From Auraticoccus cholistanensis (GTDB lineage: Bacteria > Actinomycetota > Actinomycetes > Propionibacteriales > Propionibacteriaceae), in assembly GCF_009742705.1 (NCBI RefSeq), contig NZ_WPCU01000004.1:453046-517045 (forward strand): a DNA stretch of 64,000 nt, written 5' to 3'. The notes below the pieces were generated by a model. That model worked only from the letters and a program-made list of their open reading frames with translations. It did no database searches and had not been told where the DNA came from. Below are positions 8,024 through 17,289 of this stretch, piece after piece. Both the position numbers and the translations under genes were made by a program. Numbering within the stretch: the stretch's first letter is position 1; each line of letters starts with the position of its first letter.

Positions 8024-9652
8024 ATGGAGGCCAAGCACGGCATGGCCGGCGGTGCGAGGAGCCCGCGGTCCGGGTTCGAGGTCCGCAGCGCGGTCGAGAT
8101 CGGCGTCTACCTGCGCACCGCGGTCCGGGGGATCGGCTGGGTCGTCGCGGGGCTCGTGCTCGGGCTGGCGCTCGCGGCCGGCTTCCTGTGGGTGAAGCCG
8201 CCGGTGTACACGGCGACCGCGTCGGTGAACGTCAACGTCATCACCGTCGACCCCTTCGACTCCGCGCAGTCGGCCTCCGGGCTGCTGGACCCGCCGACCG
8301 AGGCCTCGATCGCCACCTCCTACCGGGTCGCCCAGGCCGCCGCGGCCCGGCTGGCCGACGGCACCACCGCCGACGAGCTGCGCGCCACGGTGACGGCACG
8401 TCCCATCGCCGACGCCACGATCCTGCGCATCTCCTCCTCCGGGCCCTCGGCCGAACGGGCGCGGCGCCAGGCCGACGTGCTGGCCGAGGAGTACCTGCGC
8501 TACCGCCAGGACCAGGCCGTGCAGCGGCAGGAGGCCATCCTGGGCTCGATCGAGAGCTCGCTGTCGGAGCTGGAGGCCGAGCTCGCCCGCGCCACCACCG
8601 AGGAGCAGCGCTCGGCCATCCGCACCGAGATCGACGGGCTGCGCAGCCGCCGCAACGACCTGCTGAACCTCGACACCACCGGCGGGTCCGTGATCGACCC
8701 GGCCCTGGCCGGTGACGTGGAGGTCGCGCCGTCGTCCATGCTGGTGCTGGCCTCCGGTGCCGCGGCGGGCGCGGTGCTGGGCCTGCTGGTGGCCTTCGTG
8801 AGCCAGGCGCTGCGGCGCCGGGTGCACAACGCCGACGACGTCACCACCGCGCTCGGGCCGGGCCTGGTGGTCGGCCGGCGGCGGCGCGCTGCGGGGGAGA
8901 GCGCGCCGGTGGAGGACCTGCGGCTGGTCCGCGACCGGGCCATGGTGGCCGCCGAGACGCTCACGGAGCCGCTGCGGCGGGTGACCGTGGTCGACCAGTC
9001 CGGTGCTGCCTACCCCAGCGGCGTGGCTCTCACGCTGGCCCACGTGCTGACGCAGCGGCTGCGCGGGGCCTCCGTCGTCGTGCTCGGTCTGGACGCCGCC
9101 CGCCGGTCCGCGGTGGTCGAGGCGCTCGAGCTAGGCGGTGCGCCCGACGGCCCGCTGACCTCACCGCTGCTGCCCGGCGTCGAGGTGCGGCTGCCGCTGG
9201 CCTCCGAGGGCGCCGACGAGCCGGACCCGGTGCTGACCGCCCAGGCCACCCGGCTGCTGAGCAGCTCCGGGAAGCCCCACGTGCTGGTGGTGCCGCCCTC
9301 CAGCACGGAGTCCTCGCGGGCCGCCGCGGGGCTGCGCTCCGACATCGTGACCGTGGTCGTGCAGCGGGACTCCACCCGTCGCCGTGACCTCGTGGCGCTG
9401 CGGGAGGACCTCGACGCGGTGGGCTCGGAGGTGGCGGCGGTGCTGCTGGTGCCGCCGGCCGCGCGCGAGACCGCTCCGGACACCGACGACACCGACGACG
9501 CCGACGAGACGGCCGACGCCGACGAGACGGGCGACGCCGACGAGACGGGCGGGGCGAGCGCGCCGTCCTCGCCGGCCCCCGACGACCGGGCGGGCGAGGT
9601 CGCCAGGAGTGCGGTCCGGGACCGGGACGCCGTCGACCAGCGCAGCCGCTGA
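8024..9652 (+). CDS. Wzz/chain-length-determinant-like protein with degenerate kinase-like C-domain
   Basis: The 542-residue protein has transmembrane helices near residues 36-55 and 240-262 that bracket a periplasmic-type domain, ending in the YTATASV and coiled-coil regions typical of Wzz/capsular-polysaccharide co-polymerases. The cytoplasmic C-terminal half resembles the BY-kinase (P-loop) fold but lacks a Walker A lysine: GAAYPSGVALTLAHVL stands where GxGKST would be, with VVVLGLDAARR in the Walker A-prime place. The tail has three Asp/Glu-rich repeats (ADETGD). ATG 8024 follows GGAGAGG; in-frame codons further upstream look non-coding. It probably sets polymer length together with the following polymerase gene, which starts 5 bases after its stop. 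Confidence 0.82.
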   Translation: MEAKHGMAGGARSPRSGFEVRSAVEIGVYLRTAVRGIGWVVAGLVLGLALAAGFLWVKPPVYTATASVNVNVITVDPFDSAQSASGLLDPPTEASIATSYRVAQAAAARLADGTTADELRATVTARPIADATILRISSSGPSAERARRQADVLAEEYLRYRQDQAVQRQEAILGSIESSLSELEAELARATTEEQRSAIRTEIDGLRSRRNDLLNLDTTGGSVIDPALAGDVEVAPSSMLVLASGAAAGAVLGLLVAFVSQALRRRVHNADDVTTALGPGLVVGRRRRAAGESAPVEDLRLVRDRAMVAAETLTEPLRRVTVVDQSGAAYPSGVALTLAHVLTQRLRGASVVVLGLDAARRSAVVEALELGGAPDGPLTSPLLPGVEVRLPLASEGADEPDPVLTAQATRLLSSSGKPHVLVVPPSSTESSRAAAGLRSDIVTVVVQRDSTRRRDLVALREDLDAVGSEVAAVLLVPPAARETAPDTDDTDDADETADADETGDADETGGASAPSSPAPDDRAGEVARSAVRDRDAVDQRSR

Positions 9653-9656
9653 GCCG

Positions 9657-10937
9657 GTGTCCGCCCGGGAGCTGGCGGGGACCGCCGTGGAGCGCGTGCT
9701 GCCGGCGTGGCCCTTCGCCCTGGCCCTGCTCGGCTACCCGCTGTGGTGGGTGCTGGGCCTGGGGGACTCCGCCTGGATCCTGCTGGCGGGGGTGATGCTG
9801 CTCCTGCTGCGGGGCACGCGCGTGCAGGTGCCGCGCGGGTTCGGGGTGTGGCTGCTCTTCCTGGTGTGGATGGCCTGCTCGGCCCTGATGCTCGACTCCG
9901 GCGGGCGGCTGATCGGCTTCGCCTACCGCTACCTGCTGTACGCGACCTGCACGGTCTTCTTCCTCTACCTGTACAACGCGCGCTCCACGCTGACCGTGCA
10001 GCGGGTGCTGGGCGTGCTGTGCGGCTTCTGGGTCGTGGTCTGGGTGGGCGGCTACCTCGGCCTGCTCGCGCCCACGTTCGAGCTGCGCACCCCGCTCACC
10101 TGGGTGCTGCCCGACGGGCTGCTGGCCAACGAGCTGGTGAGCGAGATGGCCGTGCGCCGGCTCACCCAGTACAACCCCGACGCCTACAACGTGATCGACC
10201 CGCGCCCCAGCGCGCCGTTCCTCTACACCAACGGCTGGGGCAACGCGTACTCGGTGCTGCTGCCCCTGGTGCTGGCCTACCTGGGCACGCTGCGGCGCGG
10301 CTGGTGGTTCTGGACGGTCGTGGTCATGGTGCCGGTCTCGCTGGTGCCGGCCTTCCTGAGCCTCAACCGGGGGATGTTCCTCGGCCTGGGGGTGGCGTTG
10401 GTCTACGTCGTGGTGCGGCTCGCGCTGCGGGGTCACTGGCGGGCGCTGGTGGTGCTGGTCGCGGTCGCCCTGGTGGCCGGCGGCCTGCTCACCCTGCTGC
10501 CGGTGACCGAGCGGCTCAGCAACCGGCTCGAGGTCAGCAGCACCACCGAGGACCGGGCCTCGCTCTACCTGGAGACGCTGCGCCGGACCGCGGAGTCGCC
10601 GCTGCTGGGCTACGGGGCGCCACGGCCCTCGGAGACCGCCGGTGCCCCCTCGGCGGGGACGCAGGGCCAGTTCTGGATGGTGCTGTTCTCCCACGGCGTG
10701 GTCGGGGCCGTGCTCTTCGTCGGGTGGCTGCTGGTCCTGCTGGCCAAGACGCTGCGCGCCCCCGGCACGGTGGGCCTCGTCTGCCACACGGTCGTCCTGG
10801 TGACGCTCGTCGAGATCTTCTACTACGGCATCGTGGCCTCGGGGCTGATGCTGGCCCTGGTGGCCGCTGCGCTGGCGCTACGGCACACCGAGGCCGTGGC
10901 CGACGTGCGCCGGCCCGGCCTCCTGCTGCGCGGCTAG
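9657..10937 (+). CDS. O-antigen ligase/polymerase (Wzy_C-like) membrane protein
   Basis: The 426-residue polytopic protein has about ten hydrophobic segments. It also has a large extracytoplasmic loop (residues ~135-195) followed by the LSLNRGMFLGLGVALVYVVV block, where the arginine after S-x-N corresponds to the conserved S-R-G of the O-antigen ligase family. These enzymes polymerise or ligate lipid-linked glycans on the outer membrane face. GTG 9657 starts 5 bases after the previous stop. A second GTG at 9609 would overlap the upstream gene, so the start is uncertain. Its stop codon overlaps that of the convergent GH16 gene (10934-10937). Confidence 0.83.
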   Translation: MSARELAGTAVERVLPAWPFALALLGYPLWWVLGLGDSAWILLAGVMLLLLRGTRVQVPRGFGVWLLFLVWMACSALMLDSGGRLIGFAYRYLLYATCTVFFLYLYNARSTLTVQRVLGVLCGFWVVVWVGGYLGLLAPTFELRTPLTWVLPDGLLANELVSEMAVRRLTQYNPDAYNVIDPRPSAPFLYTNGWGNAYSVLLPLVLAYLGTLRRGWWFWTVVVMVPVSLVPAFLSLNRGMFLGLGVALVYVVVRLALRGHWRALVVLVAVALVAGGLLTLLPVTERLSNRLEVSSTTEDRASLYLETLRRTAESPLLGYGAPRPSETAGAPSAGTQGQFWMVLFSHGVVGAVLFVGWLLVLLAKTLRAPGTVGLVCHTVVLVTLVEIFYYGIVASGLMLALVAAALALRHTEAVADVRRPGLLLRG

Positions 10938-12331
10938 CGGTAGACCCGGATGTAGTCGATGTCGTAGTTGGCCGGCATCGCGGTCAGCTCGGGCCGGTTG
11001 GCCAGCGGGAAGCCCGCCCACTCGCTGCCGATCTGCAGGTTGAGCCGGATGTTCATCGGCTCGTCGAAGGTCTTGGCGAACCACTTCACGTCGGAGGCGA
11101 GCGCCTTGCCGACCAGCTGGTCGTCGAAGTAGAACCACATGCCCTCGGGCGTCCACTCCATCGCGTAGACGTGCCAGCCCGAGGAGACCGGGGGTGAGCC
11201 CTCCGGGGTGCCGTAGCCGGTCACCTTGGCGGGGCTGACCTGCTTGGTGGTGTCCTCGTGGATCGTCCAGGTGTAGGACTCGTGGCGGAAGTCGGGCTGG
11301 TCGGTGGGGCCGCCGTAGGCCTCCATGATGTCGGACTCGCCGAGGCCGTCGTCGTTGCGCAGCCAGAAGGCCGGCCACACGCCGCGCGACCTGCCGGGGA
11401 CGGTCGGCAGCTTGGCCCGCATCTCCCAGCGGCCGTACTTCTGCGAGAACGTGCCGATGGTGTCGAGGTAGCCGGTGGAGTAGGGCCGTGAGCCGCTGAG
11501 GTCGCGCCGGGCCTGGATCCGCAGCACGCCGTTGCCCTCGGTCACGTTGCGGGCGTAGATGCGGGCCATGTCGTAGCTGAGCGACGTCTGGTCGCGGACG
11601 CGCCACTTGTCGGTGTCGACGCGGCCGTCGCCGAACTCGTCGGACCAGGTCAGCACCCGGCAGGAGCGGTCGGAGCGGATGCCCTGGGCGCAGCCGTCGC
11701 CCGACGTCGGCGCCGGCTGGCCGGAGACCGTCAGCTTGGACACCTGCAGCTCGTCGCCCACGCCCGGGTCGTCGATCTTGAGCCGCACGGTGAGGGGCTC
11801 GCCGCCCTCTGCGACGTGGGTGGCGCGGATCGTCGTCCACGTGTGGGGCTGCACGTCCAGCGCCTTGCGGCTGGTGGCGCGGGGACCGTCGCCCTCGTAG
11901 CGGCCCTCGTTGACCTCCATGACGACGCGGCTGCGCTGGTGGGTGCGCACCCGCGTCTCGGCGGTGACCTGCTCGCCGTCGACCGAGGTGCGGGCCAGCG
12001 CCGAGATCAGCGTGCGCACCTCGATGGTGTCGCCGCCGCTCGCGCGGGCCTCCAGCTTGCCGACCCGCTGGCCGCCGGCGGAGTCGGAGCGGAACGTCGA
12101 GAACTCCGCCCTCGGGTTCACCACCCACCAGCGCAGGCCCTCGTCGAAGGTGACCTCGGTGGCCCACGCCGCGGACGCACGGGTCGGGGAGTCGGCGACG
12201 CTCGGCGGTGCGGTCGGCACGAGCACCGCGGCGGCCACGAGCACGGCGCCCAGGGCGAGTGCCGCCCGGGCCCGGATCGCGGTGGCGCGGTCGCGGGTGC
12301 CGCGGGCACGGGTCGAGGAGGTGGCGAACAT
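10934..12331 (-). CDS. Secreted glycoside hydrolase family 16 beta-glucanase with N-terminal beta-sandwich
   Basis: The 465-residue protein has a signal peptide (hydrophobic ~22-46, cleavage near SVA-DSP). An N-terminal carbohydrate-binding-like sandwich (~55-205) precedes a GH16 catalytic domain (~225-465). The active-site signature GESDIMEAYG supplies E332 (nucleophile), D334 and E337 (acid/base). GH16 enzymes cleave beta-1,3/1,4-glucans, galactans or succinoglycan-type exopolysaccharides. Its place at the end of an exopolysaccharide cluster suggests trimming or release of the cell's own polymer, as known for ExoK-type enzymes, though foraging is possible. ATG 12331 follows TAGGAG at a spacing of 9. 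Confidence 0.9.
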   Translation of the reverse strand: MFATSSTRARGTRDRATAIRARAALALGAVLVAAAVLVPTAPPSVADSPTRASAAWATEVTFDEGLRWWVVNPRAEFSTFRSDSAGGQRVGKLEARASGGDTIEVRTLISALARTSVDGEQVTAETRVRTHQRSRVVMEVNEGRYEGDGPRATSRKALDVQPHTWTTIRATHVAEGGEPLTVRLKIDDPGVGDELQVSKLTVSGQPAPTSGDGCAQGIRSDRSCRVLTWSDEFGDGRVDTDKWRVRDQTSLSYDMARIYARNVTEGNGVLRIQARRDLSGSRPYSTGYLDTIGTFSQKYGRWEMRAKLPTVPGRSRGVWPAFWLRNDDGLGESDIMEAYGGPTDQPDFRHESYTWTIHEDTTKQVSPAKVTGYGTPEGSPPVSSGWHVYAMEWTPEGMWFYFDDQLVGKALASDVKWFAKTFDEPMNIRLNLQIGSEWAGFPLANRPELTAMPANYDIDYIRVYR

Positions 12332-12380
12332 GGATCGAGCTCCTAGGTGTGGTGCCCGGGTCGCCCCAGGGCATCTGAGC

Positions 12381-12418
12381 CGACTGCCCCCCAGTCGTCG
12401 GATGCTCCTGCGAGCATA
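12381..12418 (-). promoter_or_regulatory. Probable GH16 promoter and structured leader
   Basis: On the minus strand TATGCT (12418-12413) is a good -10 hexamer. It lies inside a perfect inverted repeat ATGCTC-N4-GAGCAT (12402-12417), a candidate operator. The transcript would then begin with a 6-bp hairpin CGACTG-N5-CAGTCG (12381-12397) whose loop is all G in the RNA, about 50 bases before the ribosome site. A -35 box is not obvious. Confidence 0.4.
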
Positions 12419-12492
12419 ACCGCCTGCCCGGGGCCGTGGCGAGCCCTCCCTGAGGAGCTCTCAGGAAGCGGTCGGGTCGCCCGGCGGCAGGC

Positions 12493-13170
12493 TCAGCAGC
12501 CGGCGCCCGCCCCGGCCCCGGCCAGCACGGCCGCCGTGCCCGACAGACCCAGCCGGGTGGCGCCCGCCCCGACCATCGCCACCGCGTCGGCCCAGCTGCG
12601 GATGCCGCCGGAGGCCTTGACCCCCAGCCGGCCTCCCACGGTGCGGGCCATCAGCTCCACCGCCTCCACGGTGGCCCCGCCGGCGGGGTGGAAGCCGGTG
12701 GAGGTCTTGACGAACTGGGCGCCGCCGGCCTCGGCGGCCCGGCAGGCGGCGACGACCTCGAGGTCGGTGAGCGCCGCGGACTCGATGATGACCTTGAGCA
12801 GCGCGGTCTCGGGCATGGCCCGGCGCACCGCCTCGACGTCGGCCCGCACCGCCTCGTGCTCGCCGGCCCGCAGCCGCCCGATGTCGATCACCATGTCGAC
12901 CTCGTCGGCGCCGTCGGCGACCGCCTGCGCCGCCTCGGTGGCCTTCACCGCGGAGGTGTGCTTGCCGGAGGGGAAGCCGCAGACGGTGGCCAGAGCCAGC
13001 CCGTCGGGCAGCGGGCCCACGTCGGCCAGCAGGGACGGCGAGATGCAGATCGAGAAGGCGCCGAGGTCGGCGGCCTCGCGGGCGAGCGCCCGGACGTCGG
13101 CCGGGGTGGCGTCGGTGCGCAGCAGGGTGTGGTCGACGTAGCGCGCGAGCTGCTCGCGGGTCATGGTCAT
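12493..13170 (-). CDS. deoC: Deoxyribose-phosphate aldolase
   Basis: The 225-residue enzyme reversibly cleaves 2-deoxyribose-5-phosphate to glyceraldehyde-3-phosphate and acetaldehyde in deoxynucleoside catabolism. The Schiff-base lysine K155 sits in FVKTSTGF. K185 is in VKASGGIR and D92 in [10 protein letters not shown], so the catalytic triad is complete. Length matches the short bacterial class. ATG 13170 is preceded by GGGAAGAG at 8 bases; an ATG two codons later and an upstream start at 13206 are less well supported. The Ala/Gly-rich tail AGAGAGAGC is unremarkable. It stands alone between the GH16 and ROK genes. Confidence 0.95.
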   Translation of the reverse strand: MTMTREQLARYVDHTLLRTDATPADVRALAREAADLGAFSICISPSLLADVGPLPDGLALATVCGFPSGKHTSAVKATEAAQAVADGADEVDMVIDIGRLRAGEHEAVRADVEAVRRAMPETALLKVIIESAALTDLEVVAACRAAEAGGAQFVKTSTGFHPAGGATVEAVELMARTVGGRLGVKASGGIRSWADAVAMVGAGATRLGLSGTAAVLAGAGAGAGC

Positions 13171-13243
13171 GGGCGCCACTCTTCCCGGGTGCCCCGGCGG
13201 GTGCAAGCGAGGACGTCGCCCCGGGCCAGGGGTGCCGGCAGGC

Positions 13244-14407
13244 TCAGCCGGCCGCCTCGCCGTTCCAGGCGCGGGAGGTCAGCAGCGCGGCGACGGCGCA
13301 GGCGGCGGCCCCACGGGCCCAGTCGGTGAAGGTGAGGGGACGCAGCACCAGCTCGCAGTCGGCGGCGCTGCCGAAGGCGCGGCGCGCGAACTCCTCGCGG
13401 ACGCTCGGCGCCATCACGTCGTAGTCGCCGTCCGGGCCACCCACCGCCTCGCCGGTGAGCACGATCACCGCCGGGCCGAAGAGGTTGGCCAGCGTGGCCA
13501 GCCCGATGCCGATGGCCCGCCCGGCTCCGGCGAGCACCTCGCGGGCGTCGGCGGAACCGGCCCGGGCCATCGCCACCACCTCGGGCACCGTCAGCCCCGG
13601 GTGCCCGCGCCCGGCCATCTGCTCCAGCACCGCCGCCTCGCCGGCCAGCGCCTCGACGCAGCCCACGTTGCCGCAGTGGCAGCGGGGACCGGCCGAGTCG
13701 GCCAGCACGTGCCCGATCTCGCCCAGCACGCCGTGGCTGCCGTGCACCACCCGGCCCTCGAGCAGCAGCGCGCAGCCGATGCCCGCGCCGATGGTCACCA
13801 TGGCCAGCGAGTGCGCCCCGGCGCCCGTGCCCGCCATGTGCTCGCCGGTCAGCAGCGCCCGCACGTCGTTCTCGACCACCACCGGCACGTCGACCATCCC
13901 GGCGAGGAGCCGTCCCACCGGCAGGTCGCGCCACCCCAGGAAGGGGGAGTAGCCCACCTGGCCCGTGCTGGGGTCCACGTCGCCGGACAGCGAGAGCCCG
14001 GCGCGGCGCACCCGGGGGTGCTCGCGGCACCACCGGCGCACCAGCTCGGCGACCTGCTCCAGCACGGTCGGCGGGTCCTGCCCGCGCAGCTCCTCGTGGT
14101 GCTCGGCCAGCACCCGGCAGCGCAGGTCGCAGAGCACGGCCACCAGCCCGGTGGCGGTGACCTTGACGCCCACCTGCAGCTCGCGGTCGGCCTGCACCTC
14201 CAGCGCGGTGGCGGGCCGGCCGCGACCGCCGGCGGGACGGGCGGCCGTCTCGCGCACCAGCCCGCTGTCCACCAGCGGTGAGATCGCCCGGGTGATGCCG
14301 CCGGGGGTGAGACCGGTCATCCGGGCCAGCTGCATCCGCGACGTCGGGCCCTCGCGGATCAGGGTCCCGAGGACGCGCGCGGTCGACGGGCTGAGAGCAG
14401 GGGCCAT
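13244..14407 (-). CDS. ROK family transcriptional regulator
   Basis: The 387-residue protein has an N-terminal winged helix-turn-helix (~18-60, [28 protein letters not shown]) and a ROK sugar-kinase-like domain. The zinc motif is complete: H233 in GEIGH and cysteines in CHCGNVGC (243-250). ROK repressors respond to sugars and usually act on neighbouring glycoside genes, so the divergent glycosidase at 14521 is the obvious target. No Shine-Dalgarno site precedes ATG 14407, but CATACT lies exactly 6 bases upstream, as in other probable leaderless genes here. Whether the kinase site is active cannot be judged; most HTH-ROK proteins are regulators. Confidence 0.92.
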   Translation of the reverse strand: MAPALSPSTARVLGTLIREGPTSRMQLARMTGLTPGGITRAISPLVDSGLVRETAARPAGGRGRPATALEVQADRELQVGVKVTATGLVAVLCDLRCRVLAEHHEELRGQDPPTVLEQVAELVRRWCREHPRVRRAGLSLSGDVDPSTGQVGYSPFLGWRDLPVGRLLAGMVDVPVVVENDVRALLTGEHMAGTGAGAHSLAMVTIGAGIGCALLLEGRVVHGSHGVLGEIGHVLADSAGPRCHCGNVGCVEALAGEAAVLEQMAGRGHPGLTVPEVVAMARAGSADAREVLAGAGRAIGIGLATLANLFGPAVIVLTGEAVGGPDGDYDVMAPSVREEFARRAFGSAADCELVLRPLTFTDWARGAAACAVAALLTSRAWNGEAAG

Positions 14408-14448
14408 CGGCGCAGTATGCCTCCGCGGCGGGCGCCCGCGCCGGGAAA

Positions 14449-14484
14449 CAATTCATTGACACGCGCAAAGAAATCACCTAGCGT
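14449..14484 (+). promoter_or_regulatory. Strong promoter and likely ROK operator before the glycosidase
   Basis: TTGACA (14456-14461) and TAGCGT (14479-14484) are separated by 17 bases, close to the housekeeping sigma consensus. The palindrome CAAT-TC-ATTG (14449-14458) overlaps the -35 box in an unusually AT-rich patch. It is a natural site for repression by the divergent ROK protein. The transcript would have a leader of about 30 bases containing AGGAG. Confidence 0.65.
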
Positions 14485-14520
14485 TCCCGGGGACCGGCGC
14501 TGCGACGAGGCAGGAGCGAG

Positions 14521-17220
14521 ATGTCCACCACCCCCCGCACCCGCTGGGTGCCGCTGGCCGCGCTGACCGTGGCCACCACCCTGCTCGCCGCCCTGCTGGG
14601 CGTCCCGGGCGCCCGACCCGCCGCCGCGGCCGCGGGCACCACCTTCGAGGCCGAGGCCGTCACCGTGGTGCTGGCCGGTGGAGCCACCCGGTCCTCCTGC
14701 GCGGGCTGCTCCGGCGGGGCCAAGGTGGGCGACCTCTCGGACCGGGCGACGGTCACGGTCCCCGACGTGGTCGCCCCGGCGGCGGGCCGCTACGAGGTCA
14801 CGGTCCACTACCTCAGCGGCGACGACAGCCGCACCCTGCGCATCGCCGCCGGGGACGAGCCGCCGGTGGACGTCCGGGTGCCCTCGACCGGCGGCTGGGA
14901 CCGGGTGGGGACGAGCACGGTGGCGCTCGACCTGGCGGCGGGGGAGAACACCCTGGTGCTCACGTCGCGGCCGGGCGGCTACGGCCCGGACCTGGACCGG
15001 CTCACCGTCGAGGGCGTCACCGCCGTGGACCACCGCATCGTCGACCCCGACGCGGCCGACCCCGTCCCCGTCGACCCGACCCCCGCCGACCGCGGCCGGG
15101 TGGCCACGGTCCGTTCCGGCGACGTGGTGATCAGCTACTCCCAGGCCGGCGGCACCGCCGACGTCCGCTGGCGCGGCGGCCGCGGCGCCCAGGTGCGGGG
15201 GCTCTACAGCGCCGTGCGGCTGGGCGAGGAGCTGGTCAGCACCAAGCAGTACGACGGGCGGTGCCGGCTGCAGGGCCTCGTCGCCACCTGCGCCGCACCC
15301 GGGCGGCCGACGCTGCGCCAGGTGTTCGAGCCCGACGGCGAGCGCGGCTTCTCGATCCGTCTCGAGGTCACCGACGCCGGCCGCCCGGTCGCCACCTCGA
15401 TGATGGTGCCGGTGGCGACCGACCAGCCCGGCTCGGTGTCCCTGGGTGCCCAGGGGGACCCGCGGATGGTGCTGGTCCCCTTCGACAACGACCACTGGGT
15501 CCGCTACGAGGCGCCGGCGGTGTCCGATGTCACCCCCGCCCGGCGCAGCTTCGAGGTCAGCACGGTCTTCGACCCGCGCTCGGGCCGCGGGCTGGTGGTC
15601 GGCTCGCTCGACCGCGACACCTGGAAGTCGGGGGTGGTGGCCGACGGCAACGACGACGGCGGGCTGGACCGGCTGCAGGCCGCGGCCGGGCTGACCGACT
15701 GGTCCTACGACTACGGCGACGGCATGAACCGCCACCAGTTCAACCGCGAGGGCAAGCCGCACGGCACCGTGTCGGGGCGCACGGTCGCGTCGCCGCGGAT
15801 GTACCTGGGGCTCTTCGAGGACTGGCGCACCGGGATGGAGACCTTCGGTCGGCTGGCCGGCGAGGCCGCCGACGCCCGCAGCTGGGACGGCGGCACCCCC
15901 TTCGGCTTCAACAGCTGGGGTGGGCTGGGCGCCCGCGGCGGCGACCCGGCCACCATGGAGGCCACCTCCCGGTTCCTGGCCGAGGAGCTGCCCGGCTTCC
16001 GCAGCTCCTCCTCCGAGGCCGGCCCCTACGTCGGCATCGACTCCTACTGGGACAAGATGCTGCGTCCCGAGTACGCCTTCGAGGACCCGCGGACCTCCTG
16101 GCAGCACCTGGAGGAGTACGTGGCCACGGTGCGCTCCCGCGGCCAGGAGCCGGCGCTGTACTTCCAGCCGTTCGCCAACTTCTACGCCGAGGGGCTGGAC
16201 AGCCCGGTCGCCGCCACCGCGCTCTGCGAGGGCTGCCCGGACCAGACGTTCCGCGAGATGGCGCTGAAGGTCGACGGCGTGCCGGTCAGCATCGACGGCG
16301 CCTGGGCCCTCGACCCCACCAACCCGGGGGTGCAGAACCGGGCCCGGATCGCCCTGACGAAGTTCCGCGAGCTGGGCGTCCGCTACGTGAAGCTGGACTT
16401 CCTCACCCACGGCTACGTCGAGGCCGACAGCTGGTACGACCCGCAGGTGCAGACCGGTCAGCAGGCCTTCGCCCAGGGCATGGACCTGGTCCGCGGCTAC
16501 CTGGGGGAGGACACCTTCGTCGACCTGGCGATCTCGCCGGTGTTCGCCGCGACCTGGGCGCACGCCCGGCGCATCAGCTGCGACGTCCACGGCGCGCTCA
16601 ACAACTGGCACCCCGAGGACCCGGACCGGTACCAGAAGAGCACCGAGTACCTGCTGAACAGCCTCAGCTACGGCTGGTGGCTGGACCAGGTGTACGCCTA
16701 CAACGACGGCGACCACATCCAGTTCGGCAACTACGAGTACGACGACCAGGCCAACGCCTACCTGCTCGACGACCCCTACCCGAGCATCTGGCCGGAGGGC
16801 CAGAACCGGGCCCGGGTGACGTCGGCGGTGATCACGGGGGTGTACCTGGTCAGCGAGGACCTCACCCCCACCGGGCACCCGACCATCAGGGCGCGGGCCC
16901 GCGAGCTGCTGCAGAACCCCGCCGTCAACCGGCTGGCCGAGCACGGGGACTCCTTCGCCCCGGTCGACCCCGGTCCGGACGCCTTCACCGCCGCCGACAC
17001 CTTCTGGTCGCGGCACGGCTCCACCACCTACCTGGCCGCCTTCAACTACGGGTCCTCGCCGCGCCCCGTCTCCCTCGACCTCGAGCGGCTGGGCCTCGAC
17101 GGCGACCGCTACCTCCTTAGCGAGCTGTGGACCGGTCGCACCGGCACCGTGCGGGACCGGCTGAGCGCGTCCGTGCCGGCCGAGGACGTCCGGCTGTTCG
17201 CGATCACCCCGGCCGGGTAG
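14521..17220 (+). CDS. Secreted clan GH-D (alpha-galactosidase-like) glycosidase with N-terminal CBM35-like module
   Basis: The 899-residue protein has a signal peptide (residues ~9-38, cleavage after ARPAAAAA). A beta-sandwich with FEAEAV, SGGAKVGDL and DLDRLTVEG follows (~40-165), the pattern of CBM35-type modules. A large (beta/alpha)8-type catalytic region then carries the nucleophile motif VKLDFLTHG (D626), equivalent to KxD of GH27/GH36/GH31 relatives. A C-terminal beta-domain ends the protein. The likely activity is exo-hydrolysis of alpha-linked galactosides or glucosides; the exact substrate is not readable. AGGAG precedes ATG by 5 bases. It is divergent from the ROK gene, which probably regulates it. 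Confidence 0.8.
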   Translation: MSTTPRTRWVPLAALTVATTLLAALLGVPGARPAAAAAGTTFEAEAVTVVLAGGATRSSCAGCSGGAKVGDLSDRATVTVPDVVAPAAGRYEVTVHYLSGDDSRTLRIAAGDEPPVDVRVPSTGGWDRVGTSTVALDLAAGENTLVLTSRPGGYGPDLDRLTVEGVTAVDHRIVDPDAADPVPVDPTPADRGRVATVRSGDVVISYSQAGGTADVRWRGGRGAQVRGLYSAVRLGEELVSTKQYDGRCRLQGLVATCAAPGRPTLRQVFEPDGERGFSIRLEVTDAGRPVATSMMVPVATDQPGSVSLGAQGDPRMVLVPFDNDHWVRYEAPAVSDVTPARRSFEVSTVFDPRSGRGLVVGSLDRDTWKSGVVADGNDDGGLDRLQAAAGLTDWSYDYGDGMNRHQFNREGKPHGTVSGRTVASPRMYLGLFEDWRTGMETFGRLAGEAADARSWDGGTPFGFNSWGGLGARGGDPATMEATSRFLAEELPGFRSSSSEAGPYVGIDSYWDKMLRPEYAFEDPRTSWQHLEEYVATVRSRGQEPALYFQPFANFYAEGLDSPVAATALCEGCPDQTFREMALKVDGVPVSIDGAWALDPTNPGVQNRARIALTKFRELGVRYVKLDFLTHGYVEADSWYDPQVQTGQQAFAQGMDLVRGYLGEDTFVDLAISPVFAATWAHARRISCDVHGALNNWHPEDPDRYQKSTEYLLNSLSYGWWLDQVYAYNDGDHIQFGNYEYDDQANAYLLDDPYPSIWPEGQNRARVTSAVITGVYLVSEDLTPTGHPTIRARARELLQNPAVNRLAEHGDSFAPVDPGPDAFTAADTFWSRHGSTTYLAAFNYGSSPRPVSLDLERLGLDGDRYLLSELWTGRTGTVRDRLSASVPAEDVRLFAITPAG

Positions 17221-17289
17221 CCGCGGGCGGTGCGCGACACCCTGGCGAGCGGCCCGGGCCGGTGCCAGGATGCCGGCAGGAGGTGCGCG

